Source: a bacterium
GTDB taxonomy: Bacteria > UBP14 > UBA6098 > B30-G16
NCBI GenBank assembly: GCA_030613005.1
Contig: JAUWMV010000017.1
Span: forward strand, 1 to 44,908
Direction: 5' to 3'
DNA: 44,908 nucleotides
The position numbers were made by a program, and so were the translations under genes. The first letter of the stretch is position 1. Each line of letters opens with the position of its first letter. Shown in pieces: positions 26,345-35,246 of this stretch. The notes beneath the pieces were generated by a model. That model saw nothing but the letters and a program-made list of their open reading frames with translations, had not been told where the DNA came from and ran no database searches.

Positions 26345-27888
26345 AGAAGAAAATATTAATACTGCTGATGATATCCATATCCGCAACCGCAATGGAAGTC
26401 GTCGGTGTACCCGGAATTTACAAGGAAATTCCTGCCAAGTATTTGCCACAGGCTCTGTGGGAAAAGGGGTATTGGGAAGCAAGTATCGATTCTGTCGCGA
26501 ACAGCAAAATGTTTATTACACTCGGTAGACCGTCAAAAATAAACTCATTTAAAATTAATCTACCCGACTCTGTGGCTAAACACTTGAGGAATATCGATCC
26601 TCCCTCCAAAGGTTCTCTCGTTGATGCACAGCGAATAAAGATTTTTTTAGACGATGTTGTGCACCGATTAGAAAACTCTGGATATCCATTTGCTGCATGC
26701 TCTGTATCGATGGATATAGCGGATAACAACGAGAAAGAAATTACATTGGACATCTCATTTGAATTGGAAACAGGTCCATACATCGAGCTTCTCTATCTCG
26801 ATTCCCAGATCGATGGGAAAACAAAAGGCAGTGTTATAGAACACTTAATGCTGTTCAAGCCAAACAAACCGTTCAGAAAAAAATATATTCAAAGTGGAAG
26901 CAGAAGACTCAGAAGGTCGAGAATTATCCGACTTCGAGGAGAACCATATCCAGCCATCGATTCGGAAGGAAATTATGTTCTGGTTGTTAGAGGAAAGGAT
27001 CTTATCGTAAATTCGTTCCAAGGAATTATTGGGACAGATGGCGAAAAAATACTCGGAGACCTCCAGTTTGCCTCGAAAAATTTGTTTGGCACAGGTCGAA
27101 AATTCTCGATAAAACTCTTTCTTGAAAACGAACGTACAACTTTTGAACTCGATTATATCGAGCCATTCTTGGGAAAATCAAATATCTCGCCACAATTTAG
27201 AATGAAATTCCAGAACGCTGATTATGTCCGCCAGAATTATCGATTTGGTGTGCAGTTCCCCATAAGCTTCGAGTTAGACGGTTACACCGGTTTCTCTATC
27301 CGACGAAATTATCCCTCCGAAACACCTAATGAAGGCACAAGAAGTTTAGCTCTGGAATTCTGGGGGAGCTATACATCGCTTGAGGATGTGTTGATGCCGA
27401 GATCAGGATTCACTATGCGTTTAGGTGGTGAAGTATCACGAATAAACGATTACAACGAAGATGAAATTCAACCGGCTGCAAATGCCAATTTTTCTGTGTT
27501 CGCAGCTTTTCCAATTAAAACATTGTCCATATGGCTCAAAGCAACAGGTTCGGGATACATTGAACCAAAACTCCCCGACTTCTCCTTATGGTTTCCACTC
27601 GGTGGTTGGACCAATCTGAGGGGTTATCGACAGGAGCAGTTTTATGGTGCCAAAATCGGCGTTCTAACTATCGAACCTCGATTGTTTTTCCAAAACAATG
27701 CATCGGTATTAGCCTTTTTGGATATCGGGGCTTTTTACAATGACGATGGATGGCAAGTAAAACCGGGATACGGCGTTGGATTTGAATTCGCACGACCTCC
27801 CGGTACTATGGCTATCATCTACGGTCTTGGCGAGGATAGGAAGATATCGAAAGGTTTAATACACATTGGTCTTCGATTGGATATTTAA
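26341..27888 (+). CDS. Omp85/BamA-TamA-like outer-membrane protein
   Basis: This 515-aa protein starts at 26341 within the ATGA overlap with pgeF; an ATG two codons earlier is possible. A signal peptide is followed by about 200 residues of POTRA-like sequence (LVDAQRIKIFLDDVVHRLENSGYPFA, then GPYIELLYLDSQIDG). A 16-strand-type D15/surface-antigen barrel follows, with the conserved L6 motif LRGY at 426-429 (VRGF/Y in BamA) and a terminal IGLRLDI. It is shorter than BamA, with one or two POTRA domains, and so resembles TamA or accessory Omp85 proteins. It should insert or translocate outer-membrane proteins, with a specific substrate unknown. Confidence 0.85.
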   Translation: MKKKILILLMISISATAMEVVGVPGIYKEIPAKYLPQALWEKGYWEASIDSVANSKMFITLGRPSKINSFKINLPDSVAKHLRNIDPPSKGSLVDAQRIKIFLDDVVHRLENSGYPFAACSVSMDIADNNEKEITLDISFELETGPYIELLYLDSQIDGKTKGSVIEHLMLFKPNKPFRKKYIQSGSRRLRRSRIIRLRGEPYPAIDSEGNYVLVVRGKDLIVNSFQGIIGTDGEKILGDLQFASKNLFGTGRKFSIKLFLENERTTFELDYIEPFLGKSNISPQFRMKFQNADYVRQNYRFGVQFPISFELDGYTGFSIRRNYPSETPNEGTRSLALEFWGSYTSLEDVLMPRSGFTMRLGGEVSRINDYNEDEIQPAANANFSVFAAFPIKTLSIWLKATGSGYIEPKLPDFSLWFPLGGWTNLRGYRQEQFYGAKIGVLTIEPRLFFQNNASVLAFLDIGAFYNDDGWQVKPGYGVGFEFARPPGTMAIIYGLGEDRKISKGLIHIGLRLDI

Positions 27889-27952
27889 TAGGTACAATGA
27901 CATATAAAATTAATATTACAATTAAACTAAGAATACTGAGGAGACTAAAGTA

Positions 27953-28924
27953 ATGATGGTTTTCGCAACAGGGACATGCGGATTTATAGGGAGTCATATA
28001 GTTGACAATTTAATCGACAGGGGTTATTCTGTGGGTGCATTGGCTCGCGGATGCAGCGATACACAATTCCTTTCTCCAAAAGCCAAGCTATACAAGTTCA
28101 ATACATTCAATCCGGAAGAAGTCGCCTCTGAACTCACCGATATCGATTACTTTGTTCATATCGCAGGACTAACCAAATCGGTTAAAAGTAAGGACTATTA
28201 TTCAATTAACAGTGAGTTAGTTAATGTTTGGCTTAAAGCATGCCATAAATATTGCAAAAAACTTAAGAAGTTTGTGTTAATAAGCTCGATTGCTGCACTG
28301 GGACCATCCGATATGCCACTAACAGAGGATACAACACCCAATCCTACAACCGAATACGGCAAAAGCAAACTATTAGGCGAGAAATACGCAGAAAAGTTTA
28401 TGGATAGATTGCCAATAACGATAATAAAACCTCCAGCCGTTTATGGACCACGAGATAAAGATTTCTTATCATACTTTAAATCAGCAAGTCGTGGCTTTCT
28501 TCCTATTCCTGGAAATAAAAAGTGTCAAGTATCATTCATACACGCTATCGATCTTGCAAATGGGATTATTTTAGCTATGGAAAGCGACAAGAGCACATGT
28601 GAGACTTTCCTGATTAGCGATGGCACAATTCAAACAAGAGAGAGCTTTGCGCAAAAGCTTTCGGAAAATTTTGAAAGAAAAACTTTCACCTTTCGCATAC
28701 CCATTTCAATATTATGGTCTGTTGCTGCAAGCAATGAATTAATATCCAAAATTACTCACAAAGCTCCATTGCTCTCCTTTGCGAAAGCCAGGGATTTAAT
28801 CACCCCATGGCCAGTAGACAGCTCGAAGATAACCAATATTCTGGGTTTTAAGCCTCGATACAATCTCGATACAGGTCTCGCAGATACTGCAAGATGGTAT
28901 CGTTCGATTGGTTGGCTAAAATGA
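27953..28924 (+). CDS. NAD-dependent epimerase/dehydratase (extended SDR)
   Basis: This 323-aa protein has the nucleotide-binding motif G7-x2-G10-x2-G13 (ATGTCGFIGSH) and the catalytic Y135-x3-K139 (TEYGKSK). It is typical of extended short-chain dehydrogenases that act on nucleotide sugars or sterol-like/isoprenoid substrates. TGAGGAG lies nine bases before the ATG. Its stop overlaps the next start as ATGA. The C-terminal substrate domain does not reveal the substrate. It is the first gene of an operon with a NusG_II protein and a Gx transporter. Confidence 0.85.
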   Translation: MMVFATGTCGFIGSHIVDNLIDRGYSVGALARGCSDTQFLSPKAKLYKFNTFNPEEVASELTDIDYFVHIAGLTKSVKSKDYYSINSELVNVWLKACHKYCKKLKKFVLISSIAALGPSDMPLTEDTTPNPTTEYGKSKLLGEKYAEKFMDRLPITIIKPPAVYGPRDKDFLSYFKSASRGFLPIPGNKKCQVSFIHAIDLANGIILAMESDKSTCETFLISDGTIQTRESFAQKLSENFERKTFTFRIPISILWSVAASNELISKITHKAPLLSFAKARDLITPWPVDSSKITNILGFKPRYNLDTGLADTARWYRSIGWLK

Positions 28925-29295
28925 AAAAATATGCACATATAGGCGATGCAGTTATTATTATGTTGGTTTTGTCACTTGGCTTTTCACCCTATTGGTTCCG
29001 AGCGAAAAATGCAACAATAGACAAATTCATTATTGAAATGAACGGTGAAAGATTTGCGGTAATCGATTGCGATGCCGATACAACAATCGTTGTTCCTGCA
29101 CAACTGGGACCTATGATTGTAGAAATTCATGATGGCTCAGCATGGGTTAAAAGCTCAAGCTGCCCATTGAAATACTGTGTCGAGATGGGTGCGATATCAA
29201 AACCACATCAAATCATTGCTTGCGTTCCCAATAAGGTGTTAATTAAGGCAACAGGAAATGGAAAAAAAAGTAAGCTCGATGCAATTCTCGATTGA
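28921..29295 (+). CDS. NusG domain II-containing membrane-anchored protein
   Basis: This 124-aa protein starts at 28921 inside the ATGA overlap with the SDR gene. One N-terminal membrane segment (about 8-24) precedes a beta-barrel domain. The segment AWVKSSSCPLKYCVEMGAISKPHQIIACVPNKVLI is the hallmark of the NusG_II (DUF1312) family, including the C-x4-C pair. The domain faces the periplasm or outside. Members are regularly encoded beside Gx-type transporters, as here. No molecular function is established; a role in redox or quinone/isoprenoid metabolism is often supposed. Confidence 0.85.
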   Translation: MKKYAHIGDAVIIMLVLSLGFSPYWFRAKNATIDKFIIEMNGERFAVIDCDADTTIVVPAQLGPMIVEIHDGSAWVKSSSCPLKYCVEMGAISKPHQIIACVPNKVLIKATGNGKKSKLDAILD

Positions 29296-29797
29296 AAGAA
29301 ACAGGAAAATTGCCAGATATGCAATATTACTTGCTATATCGCTGTCGATCTGGGTTTTGGAGGAGTTTGTTCCACGACCTGTTCCTTGGATGAAACCCGG
29401 TCTCTCGTATGTGGCGGTTCTTGTAGGTATGAGCATATTAGGACCGATCATGGGCGGAAGCATTGCAATTTCAAGATCATTGCTCGGTTCACTGATATTA
29501 GGAAAGCTATTATCCCCATCATTTATATTGTCTATAAGCGGTTCGGTTGCCGCTTCAATTGTTATGATTCTTTTATTCCCGCTAAAAAACCGACTTCTTA
29601 CGCCTTTGGGTATTAGCGTTGCTGGATCATTTTCGCATATTGCAGTTCAAATTGCAGTTGCTGGAGCGTTGTTTTACAAAATGGATGTCGTTCTTGCATT
29701 GTTGCCTGTTTCGACAATATGGGCTGTTATTGCCGGTGCAATCGTAGGAATAATTTCAACCGCAGTGGAAAAAAACCTATTGAAATTTTATAAATGA
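29258..29797 (+). CDS. Gx transporter family integral membrane protein
   Basis: This 179-aa protein has five or six hydrophobic helices after a basic start, including EEFVPRPVPWMKPGLSY, a segment typical of the Gx transporter family (once named heptaprenyl diphosphate synthase component I). The related fold is that of S components of ECF vitamin transporters. The start at 29258 overlaps the NusG_II gene by 38 bases. A second ATG at 29279 would shorten it by seven residues and reduce the overlap to 17 bases. The partner energising module and the substrate are not in the window. Confidence 0.82.
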   Translation: MEKKVSSMQFSIERNRKIARYAILLAISLSIWVLEEFVPRPVPWMKPGLSYVAVLVGMSILGPIMGGSIAISRSLLGSLILGKLLSPSFILSISGSVAASIVMILLFPLKNRLLTPLGISVAGSFSHIAVQIAVAGALFYKMDVVLALLPVSTIWAVIAGAIVGIISTAVEKNLLKFYK

Positions 29798-29890
29798 TTA
29801 TTTAACTTTCATTAATTGATAAAAAATCTTATTATTTCTAAGAGAATTTTGAGAGTTAATGTATAACGTATTTCAAAAGGAAATAAAACA

Positions 29891-30424
29891 ATGAAAAAAG
29901 TAATCCTTCTTATGGCATTTATTCTGTTGGCTCTAATGTTAACTGGCTGCACACTCACTAAGGATTTCGAGTTCGATATTGAAAGGGAATTCGATGTTAC
30001 ACATCCACATAGCACATATTCAAATGTGGAGGATGTGGATGCAACAGAATCCAGTTCCGACTTCGAAAAGTACAAAGAAGATCTCGAGGACCTTGAACTT
30101 CAAGCTGCTTATTACACAGTAACCTATAACGGGAATACTCACGCACAAACGGTAACTCATGCAGTCCTGAGTGTGGACGAGATAGGCGGAACTACTCCAG
30201 TCGAGCTCTCTCATGTAGACAACATCAATCTCGACAGTGTCCTGAATACCGAAATCAAACTAACAGTTAATTCAGATGGTGAAGATAAACTTATAGAACT
30301 ACTCGAAATAAGCCCATATTCTGCCAGATTCACATTTGATGGCACTGTAACCGAAGAACCAGTGGATTTCAAAGTTAAATTTAGGCTTAGGTTTAAGGTA
30401 ACTTATAAGAAGAAAATTATTTGA
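29891..30424 (+). CDS. Lipoprotein of unknown function
   Basis: This 177-aa protein has a clear lipoprotein signal (lipobox MLTG-C20) and an AAAGGA ribosome site. The mature part is acidic and predicted beta-rich, with a Ser/Glu/Asp linker near residues 40-75. No conserved motif is recognised. It is convergent with the efflux operon, with a hairpin between them. Confidence 0.6.
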   Translation: MKKVILLMAFILLALMLTGCTLTKDFEFDIEREFDVTHPHSTYSNVEDVDATESSSDFEKYKEDLEDLELQAAYYTVTYNGNTHAQTVTHAVLSVDEIGGTTPVELSHVDNINLDSVLNTEIKLTVNSDGEDKLIELLEISPYSARFTFDGTVTEEPVDFKVKFRLRFKVTYKKKII

Positions 30425-30452
30425 TAACTCTTTTAAATTTTTTGATAAAAAA

Positions 30453-30475
30453 TTCCCATCCTTGGAAGACGGGAA
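30453..30475. terminator. Hairpin between convergent genes
   Basis: TTCCC and GGGAA arms with two more inner pairs after one mismatch. A-rich sequence lies on the left and T-rich on the right, so it could serve as a bidirectional terminator for the genes ending at 30424 and 30510. The stem is short. Confidence 0.45.
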
Positions 30476-30509
30476 CTTTAATAACATTTCTCAGCTCGAT
30501 CTTAAATAA

Positions 30510-31535
30510 TTAATCTGTCGTTTCTACCGAATAACTGATCGGTGCACCGTCGAAAAGACCGATTGTCCCAGAAGTGACAACTAACTCACCTTCGGAAAGA
30601 CCCTCCTTGATCTCGGCCAAATCCTCGCTTATAACACCGACAACTATCTTCCTACATAGTGCTTTTCTATCCTTTGCCACAAAGACCAGAGAATCTCCCA
30701 CAACAGCATTGAGAGGAACAGTTACTACAGATTCAGCGCTTTCTATTATTATCATTGCATCCGCATACATACCACTCTTGAGTTTCATCAATGGATTTGA
30801 AATTTTAACTTCGACGGTATAGGTTCCGGAACGAGGGTCTGCAATTTGGTCTACTCGGTTTACAATACCAGAAAACAACGTATCCGGGTACGAATCAAAG
30901 CTAACATTAACTGTCATTTCTCGCATAACTTTCGGAATATCTCGGTCCGACACTTCCAATTCCAAACGTGCTGAACTAAGATCGACAAGAGTTACTATAC
31001 CTCTTCCTCCCATCATAGCATTATAGAATTCACCCTCATTACCAATTACTGATGCAATAATTCCTGAGAAAGGTGCTCTAAGCTCGATATTCTTGCTGGC
31101 ACTTTCGTATAAAGCCTTAGCGTTTTGGTATGCAGCTTTAACTTGTTCAAACTGGGCATCAGGAATCGAACCTTGTTCGTGCAACTTTTTCATTCTTTCA
31201 TAGTTATCCTTTACCATGCCAAGGTTTGCTTTTGCTTGGTCGAGTTGTTCTACTGATAACCTCGCAACTAATTGTCCTCGAGAAACACTCTGCCCTTCTA
31301 CGACGTATATTCTGTCAATGAATGTGCTTATACCAGGTCCAAGAGAAATTTCTTTGATTCCTTTTGTAATACCACTGTATTTAATATACGCTCCCACATT
31401 TCCTTTTTTGACAGGAGAAACCAAAACTCTAAGTGCACCCTTCGAATGTATAGGTTCTTCCTTTCCCTTTTTCTCCTTGCTGCATCCTGTTAACAGAATT
31501 GCTGCGATTATTAATGGTAAAATCCATTTTTTCAT
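30510..31535 (-). CDS. RND-type efflux periplasmic adaptor (membrane fusion protein)
   Basis: This 341-aa lipoprotein (lipobox LLTG-C18) has the layout of HlyD/AcrA adaptors: a lipoyl half (YVVEGQSVSRGQLVARL), a helical hairpin (LDQAKANLGMVKDNYERMKKL), the second lipoyl half (LRAPFSGIIASVIGNEGEF), then barrel and membrane-proximal domains (VNVSFDSYPDTLFSGIVNRVDQIADPRSGTYTV). It should bridge an inner-membrane pump to TolC. It follows tolC by 20 bases. No RND permease gene follows; instead a convergent lipoprotein gene ends nearby. The ribosome site is TGAGGTT. Confidence 0.9.
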   Translation of the reverse strand: MKKWILPLIIAAILLTGCSKEKKGKEEPIHSKGALRVLVSPVKKGNVGAYIKYSGITKGIKEISLGPGISTFIDRIYVVEGQSVSRGQLVARLSVEQLDQAKANLGMVKDNYERMKKLHEQGSIPDAQFEQVKAAYQNAKALYESASKNIELRAPFSGIIASVIGNEGEFYNAMMGGRGIVTLVDLSSARLELEVSDRDIPKVMREMTVNVSFDSYPDTLFSGIVNRVDQIADPRSGTYTVEVKISNPLMKLKSGMYADAMIIIESAESVVTVPLNAVVGDSLVFVAKDRKALCRKIVVGVISEDLAEIKEGLSEGELVVTSGTIGLFDGAPISYSVETTD

Positions 31536-31555
31536 TATTTTAACCTCACATTGTT

Positions 31556-32884
31556 TTATTTCGATAGAATAGTTTCCAATTGTTTTTCTAAATCACCAGT
31601 GAATAACTCAAGTTGCGAGATTGCAATATTATGGTCTGCCAACATGTTAAGTCTGTTGATCTTTGCTCTGGTAAGATCTGCTTGGGCATCGAGAAGTTCG
31701 GTGTTGGTTGCGGAACCCACATCGTAAAGGTCGGTTGTAACTTTGAAACTTTCCTTTGCTGTTTCTATAGCTTTATCGGCTATCCCAAGTGATCTTTTTT
31801 TCTCGTCATAGTTATTATATGCGGCTTTTGTAGCTATTACAATTGCATCCTTTGCATTATTTATAGTAAACTCTAAACTTGCATTCTGAGCTTTAGCTTC
31901 ACTTATCTTGGAGATATTTGATCCCCAATTGAAAATATCCCAGCTTAAAATTCCAACAGCTGTCCATGAGTCGTACCACCTGTTCTCAAGTTTTCTGTTC
32001 GGCTTGTTGTATGCATAATTAAAAACCGCAACAAACGATGGCAGTAAACCCTCCCAAGCCATTGTCACATTGAGCTTCGCGAGTTCTAAACTTCGATTTA
32101 GGATATGAATATCAACAAAATTCTTCAATGCCATAGATACAGCTGTGTTCTTGGTCAAGCCTATTTCCCTATATGTTAAAGTATCAGCAATTTCTATATC
32201 GTCAGTTGTCGCTATGCCTATCGCCATTTTTAGGACATCGATGCTTAAATTAATTGCATTGTTAGCCTGAATAACCATAAGTTCGGTTTCAGCTCCTTTA
32301 ACTTGTGCAGAAAGCAAATCCTTTTTATGTATCATACCAGCATCGGTCATATTTTGAAGTTGCTGAATATGAGCATCCATCTGCTTTTTAGAAACCTCTG
32401 CGATTTGAAGAAAGGCTTTTGCTTGAACATATTGATAGTATGCCTTTTTAACTTCAGCTACTGCATTAAGTTGTGCTTTCTTAAACTCTAATTTGCTAAT
32501 CGATGTGTTCTTCTTAGCCATAGCGTAACCTGTCCATATCTGAGGTGCAATTGGTTCTGTTAGATTAATTTCGCCCTTATACATTTCTGCTTTACCCATT
32601 TCAATTCTTATAGGGTCGCCTGCCATACCCATACTCGCTGGATCGATAATAGAATAGGGAGCTTCGTTAAGTCTAGTATACGTTCCATTAAGTTGTGCAA
32701 ATGGTAGCATTCCTGTGAACGCCTGATATTGTTGCGATTTTGCAGCATTGAAATTCTCTCGAGCGGATAATACAGTCTTATTTTGCATAGCAGCAAGCCT
32801 TATGCAATCCTCGAGTGTGAGAACGTTTCCAAAAGAAAACGTAAATATCAACAGCAATGTTATGAATAATGTAATAGTTTTCAT
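31556..32884 (-). CDS. TolC-like outer-membrane efflux protein
   Basis: This 442-aa protein has a signal peptide (cut near FSFG19) and the doubled outer-membrane efflux protein repeat: LEDCIRLAAMQNKTVLSARENFNAAKSQ in the first half and the equivalent helices TAVSMALKNFVDIHILNRSLELAKLNV in the second. Long coiled-coil helices end in DVGSATNTELLDAQADLTRAKINRL, a standard TolC segment. It forms the outer-membrane channel of a tripartite exporter. Its ATG overlaps the stop of the tetR gene (ATGA, 32881-32884). Confidence 0.92.
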   Translation of the reverse strand: MKTITLFITLLLIFTFSFGNVLTLEDCIRLAAMQNKTVLSARENFNAAKSQQYQAFTGMLPFAQLNGTYTRLNEAPYSIIDPASMGMAGDPIRIEMGKAEMYKGEINLTEPIAPQIWTGYAMAKKNTSISKLEFKKAQLNAVAEVKKAYYQYVQAKAFLQIAEVSKKQMDAHIQQLQNMTDAGMIHKKDLLSAQVKGAETELMVIQANNAINLSIDVLKMAIGIATTDDIEIADTLTYREIGLTKNTAVSMALKNFVDIHILNRSLELAKLNVTMAWEGLLPSFVAVFNYAYNKPNRKLENRWYDSWTAVGILSWDIFNWGSNISKISEAKAQNASLEFTINNAKDAIVIATKAAYNNYDEKKRSLGIADKAIETAKESFKVTTDLYDVGSATNTELLDAQADLTRAKINRLNMLADHNIAISQLELFTGDLEKQLETILSK

Positions 32885-33480
32885 TTAAGTGCTCCTCTAA
32901 GAATAAGCTCAACAATTCTCCTCGCGCTTATTTCACCTTTATATAATCCACTGAATTTCGCGGTAATATAAAAACCTATAACCCCATTAAGAAGTATTTG
33001 AAATTCCTCTTCATCTACTCGAAATTTTGATTTACCATAACGCTCCATTAAATTCTCAACAATATCTGTAATATCATCTTTGAATGACATCGATTTAATC
33101 CTAAGTTCTTGCAAAATTTCGTCACTTCGAGAATACAAACCATGATGAATGAACGTGAAGAATTTTTGGTGTTTGGAAAAATAGTCGAACCATAATTGAA
33201 TCATTTCTGTGAGTACATCCTCGAATGCATCATCCGACTGGGAAATTTCCCTTGTCAAATTTAGAAGCTTCTCAAATTTACGAGTTATCACTTCCACGAT
33301 TATTTCTTCTTTGTTTTTAAAATACAAATATAATGTTCCCTTTGATAGATCTGCTTTTTCTGCTATCTTATCCATGGAAATACTTTGAAATCCATTAGTC
33401 CGGAACACAGCTTCCGCAGCTTTCATTATGCTTTCTCGGCGTTCTAATTTTTCCTTTCTTTTTCTATCCCTTATTGTCAC
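32881..33480 (-). CDS. TetR/AcrR family transcriptional regulator
   Basis: This 199-aa protein starts at a GTG preceded by a GGGGAAA sequence; a nearby ATG is out of frame and stops at once. Residues about 12-65 hold the TetR helix-turn-helix (ISMDKIAEKADLSKGTLYLYFKNKEEII). The C-terminal ligand domain is generic. It is the first gene of the tetR-tolC-adaptor operon and should repress it until a toxic ligand binds. A good operator lies 54-67 bases upstream. Confidence 0.9.
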   Translation of the reverse strand: MTIRDRKRKEKLERRESIMKAAEAVFRTNGFQSISMDKIAEKADLSKGTLYLYFKNKEEIIVEVITRKFEKLLNLTREISQSDDAFEDVLTEMIQLWFDYFSKHQKFFTFIHHGLYSRSDEILQELRIKSMSFKDDITDIVENLMERYGKSKFRVDEEEFQILLNGVIGFYITAKFSGLYKGEISARRIVELILRGALK

Positions 33481-33533
33481 TCATTTCCCCTTTTTTAATA
33501 TCGAATTCAATTGCTGACCATAAATTAACATTA

Positions 33534-33547
33534 TGACCGCTCGGTCA
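33534..33547. promoter_or_regulatory. TetR operator (TGACCG-CT-CGGTCA)
   Basis: A perfect inverted repeat with 6-bp arms and a 2-base centre. On the minus strand it overlaps a -35 TTGACC (33548-33543). The TTGACCG/CGGTCA form is common for TetR-family autorepressors, so self-control of the efflux operon is likely. Confidence 0.75.
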
Positions 33548-33603
33548 ATAATATTATCTTTTCCAACTTTGTCAATTACTTTTAAGTGTTTTTTTTTAAT
33601 TTT

Positions 33604-33646
33604 GGAAATTGTAGTTTAAAAACTTCGAATTCGAAGTTTAATTTCC
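33604..33646. repeat. Extended dyad around a 20-base perfect palindrome
   Basis: AAACTTCGAATTCGAAGTTT (33620-33639) is a perfect palindrome. It is flanked by GGAAATT (33604-33610) and its complement AATTTCC (33640-33646), with nine unpaired bases on the left only. It lies between the TetR operator and the terminator of the VOC gene. It could be a cruciform-forming or protein-binding site, or a second terminator-like hairpin. Confidence 0.6.
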
Positions 33647-33652
33647 AATAAA

Positions 33653-33683
33653 AAACCGACAGCCAAACAAAAACTGTCGGTTT
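33653..33683 (-). terminator. Rho-independent terminator of the VOC gene
   Basis: A perfect 10-bp stem (AAACCGACAG with CTGTCGGTTT) around an 11-base loop. On the minus strand it runs into TTTTTTATT, about 65 bases past the VOC stop codon. Confidence 0.85.
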
Positions 33684-33749
33684 AAACAACAAAACAGCAT
33701 GACTCGTGACAACCCAAACAACAAATTTAAAGCTATTTAATCGAATTTT

Positions 33750-34103
33750 CTAGTCTTTGGATTTAAAAAGCCCGATCAAATTGCCATCGGGATCCTCTAA
33801 CACTGCATAAAAACCATAGTCAGGAATACTTGTTTTACCTTGTTTAACCGATCCTCCCAATCCAGTAACTTTCTCAAGATACGGTTCTATCTCGTCAACA
33901 CAGAAGTAAATTACAGGAGACGAACCGGGTTCTACTTTTTCCACCTTCATCAATCCACCACCAACACCATCGGGAGAATCATACATATAATAATCGACCG
34001 AATCTTTTACAAATTCCCATCCGAAAAGTCCATTGAAGAATCTCTCTGAACGATCGGGATCAGTTGAGCTCCATTCTATGTGACACAAAGCATTCTTAGT
34101 CAT
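33750..34103 (-). CDS. VOC-superfamily (glyoxalase/bleomycin-resistance-like) protein
   Basis: This 117-aa protein starts at 34103, because GTGAGGT lies a few bases upstream; a GTG 17 codons earlier has no ribosome site. The fold signature is HIEWSSTDPDRSERFFNGLFGWEF at the first beta-alpha-beta-beta-beta unit, then YFCVDEIEPYLEKVTGLGGSV and GFYAVLEDPDGNLIGLF in the second. It resembles COG3324 enzymes predicted to bind a metal with His and Glu residues. The substrate is unknown. It is a single-gene transcript with its own terminator. Confidence 0.85.
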   Translation of the reverse strand: MTKNALCHIEWSSTDPDRSERFFNGLFGWEFVKDSVDYYMYDSPDGVGGGLMKVEKVEPGSSPVIYFCVDEIEPYLEKVTGLGGSVKQGKTSIPDYGFYAVLEDPDGNLIGLFKSKD

Positions 34104-34226
34104 AAGAACCTCACTTGTTATGCATTTATTGATACCGTTTATCTTTTTAGACACATCTGCTAATAAAAGAATAATTAAAAAACTATGTCGATTAGATCTA
34201 TGCTTAGTTTAATTACAATATTTCCT

Positions 34227-35180
34227 TTATCTAATCACGATTAGCTTTTTATTCAAGACAAAGCCAGCAGTTTCAAGAGAAACGAAATATATCCCTGTTG
34301 TGAAGTCTTTGGTGTTAATCTCGATAGAATGTTTTCCAGCAGAATAATTCCTTTCAGGTATATAAAATATTTCGCGACCAGTTAAATCGTAAAGCTTTAG
34401 CGATGTATTTGCAGCTTCAGGAAGATCGAATGAAATAGAAGTTTTGCCATTAAATGAACAATTTGAAATAACCAAATCTAATTCTTTATTCGAATTATTC
34501 TCATCGATATTACTACTTTCACCCCATCCAGGAAAGGTTGGAACCCAGCGAAGTGTCCATGTTGCTGGTGATTCGCAATTTGTGGGTGGATTGAAATCAA
34601 AAGGTGTAAATGTACTGACGTAATCAGCTCTATCTAAGAAACACCACGAAACCCATATTGTATCCTTAGAACCATAAGATAAGCCTAAAATTCGATAAGA
34701 AATGGCAATTTCGTGGTATGTAATGCCACCGCTTGCTGGTATTGGAAGTGCGAACCATCCGTCTACTGCTGCAATTCCAGAAAATGACCATACCCCACCA
34801 ACTGGTGTGAAATTGCCCATAAACTGACAAATGTGAAATCCAAAGTAATTGGAATTTAAAGTAGCATCGGCTCTATGTCCCAAATCAAAGAACAGTTCGC
34901 TAACCCAGAAATAAGGTTGATCGCATTCCCACGCAATGTAAAGACTATCATTACCTTCCACTAAATAAACTCTAACATTATTGTATTTAATTGCATTGGG
35001 ATCAAAATCTGCCTTGCCATATGTATAGACATTTGCTCCGTTCCATTCTCCAGGAGATTTTATATCATCTATAATTATATCAGCAAATGGTAATGTAGGA
35101 AATTCCCAGTATACAATATCCCCCATTGCAATGGTAAAGATCAATCCAATACAGAAAACTAATACAACTTTAAACTTCAT
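34227..35180 (-). CDS. Secreted protein with CBM9/DOMON-like domain and T9SS-type sorting domain
   Basis: This 317-aa protein has a signal peptide (cut near AMGD21) and a GGAGGTG ribosome site. Residues about 30-200 (DIIIDDIKSPGEWNGA ... VRVYLVEGNDSLYIAWECDQPYF ... YHEIAISYRIL) match the pattern of CBM9-like beta-sandwiches that often bind sugars or haem. The last 80 residues (LKLYDLTGREIFYI ... SAGKHSIEINTKDFTTGIYFVSLE ... KKLIVIR) are a type A sorting domain. It should be T9SS cargo at the cell surface. It stands alone, divergent from the merR gene. Confidence 0.8.
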   Translation of the reverse strand: MKFKVVLVFCIGLIFTIAMGDIVYWEFPTLPFADIIIDDIKSPGEWNGANVYTYGKADFDPNAIKYNNVRVYLVEGNDSLYIAWECDQPYFWVSELFFDLGHRADATLNSNYFGFHICQFMGNFTPVGGVWSFSGIAAVDGWFALPIPASGGITYHEIAISYRILGLSYGSKDTIWVSWCFLDRADYVSTFTPFDFNPPTNCESPATWTLRWVPTFPGWGESSNIDENNSNKELDLVISNCSFNGKTSISFDLPEAANTSLKLYDLTGREIFYIPERNYSAGKHSIEINTKDFTTGIYFVSLETAGFVLNKKLIVIR

Positions 35181-35246
35181 TTTAGCACCTCCATGTTAAA
35201 TTAGGTTTTTGGAATTATTTATTCTTTAAATTATAAAATATTCTTA

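Noticed and set aside
30510-33480. Complete RND efflux system
   Set aside because: No permease gene lies in or next to the operon, so only adaptor, channel and regulator are called.
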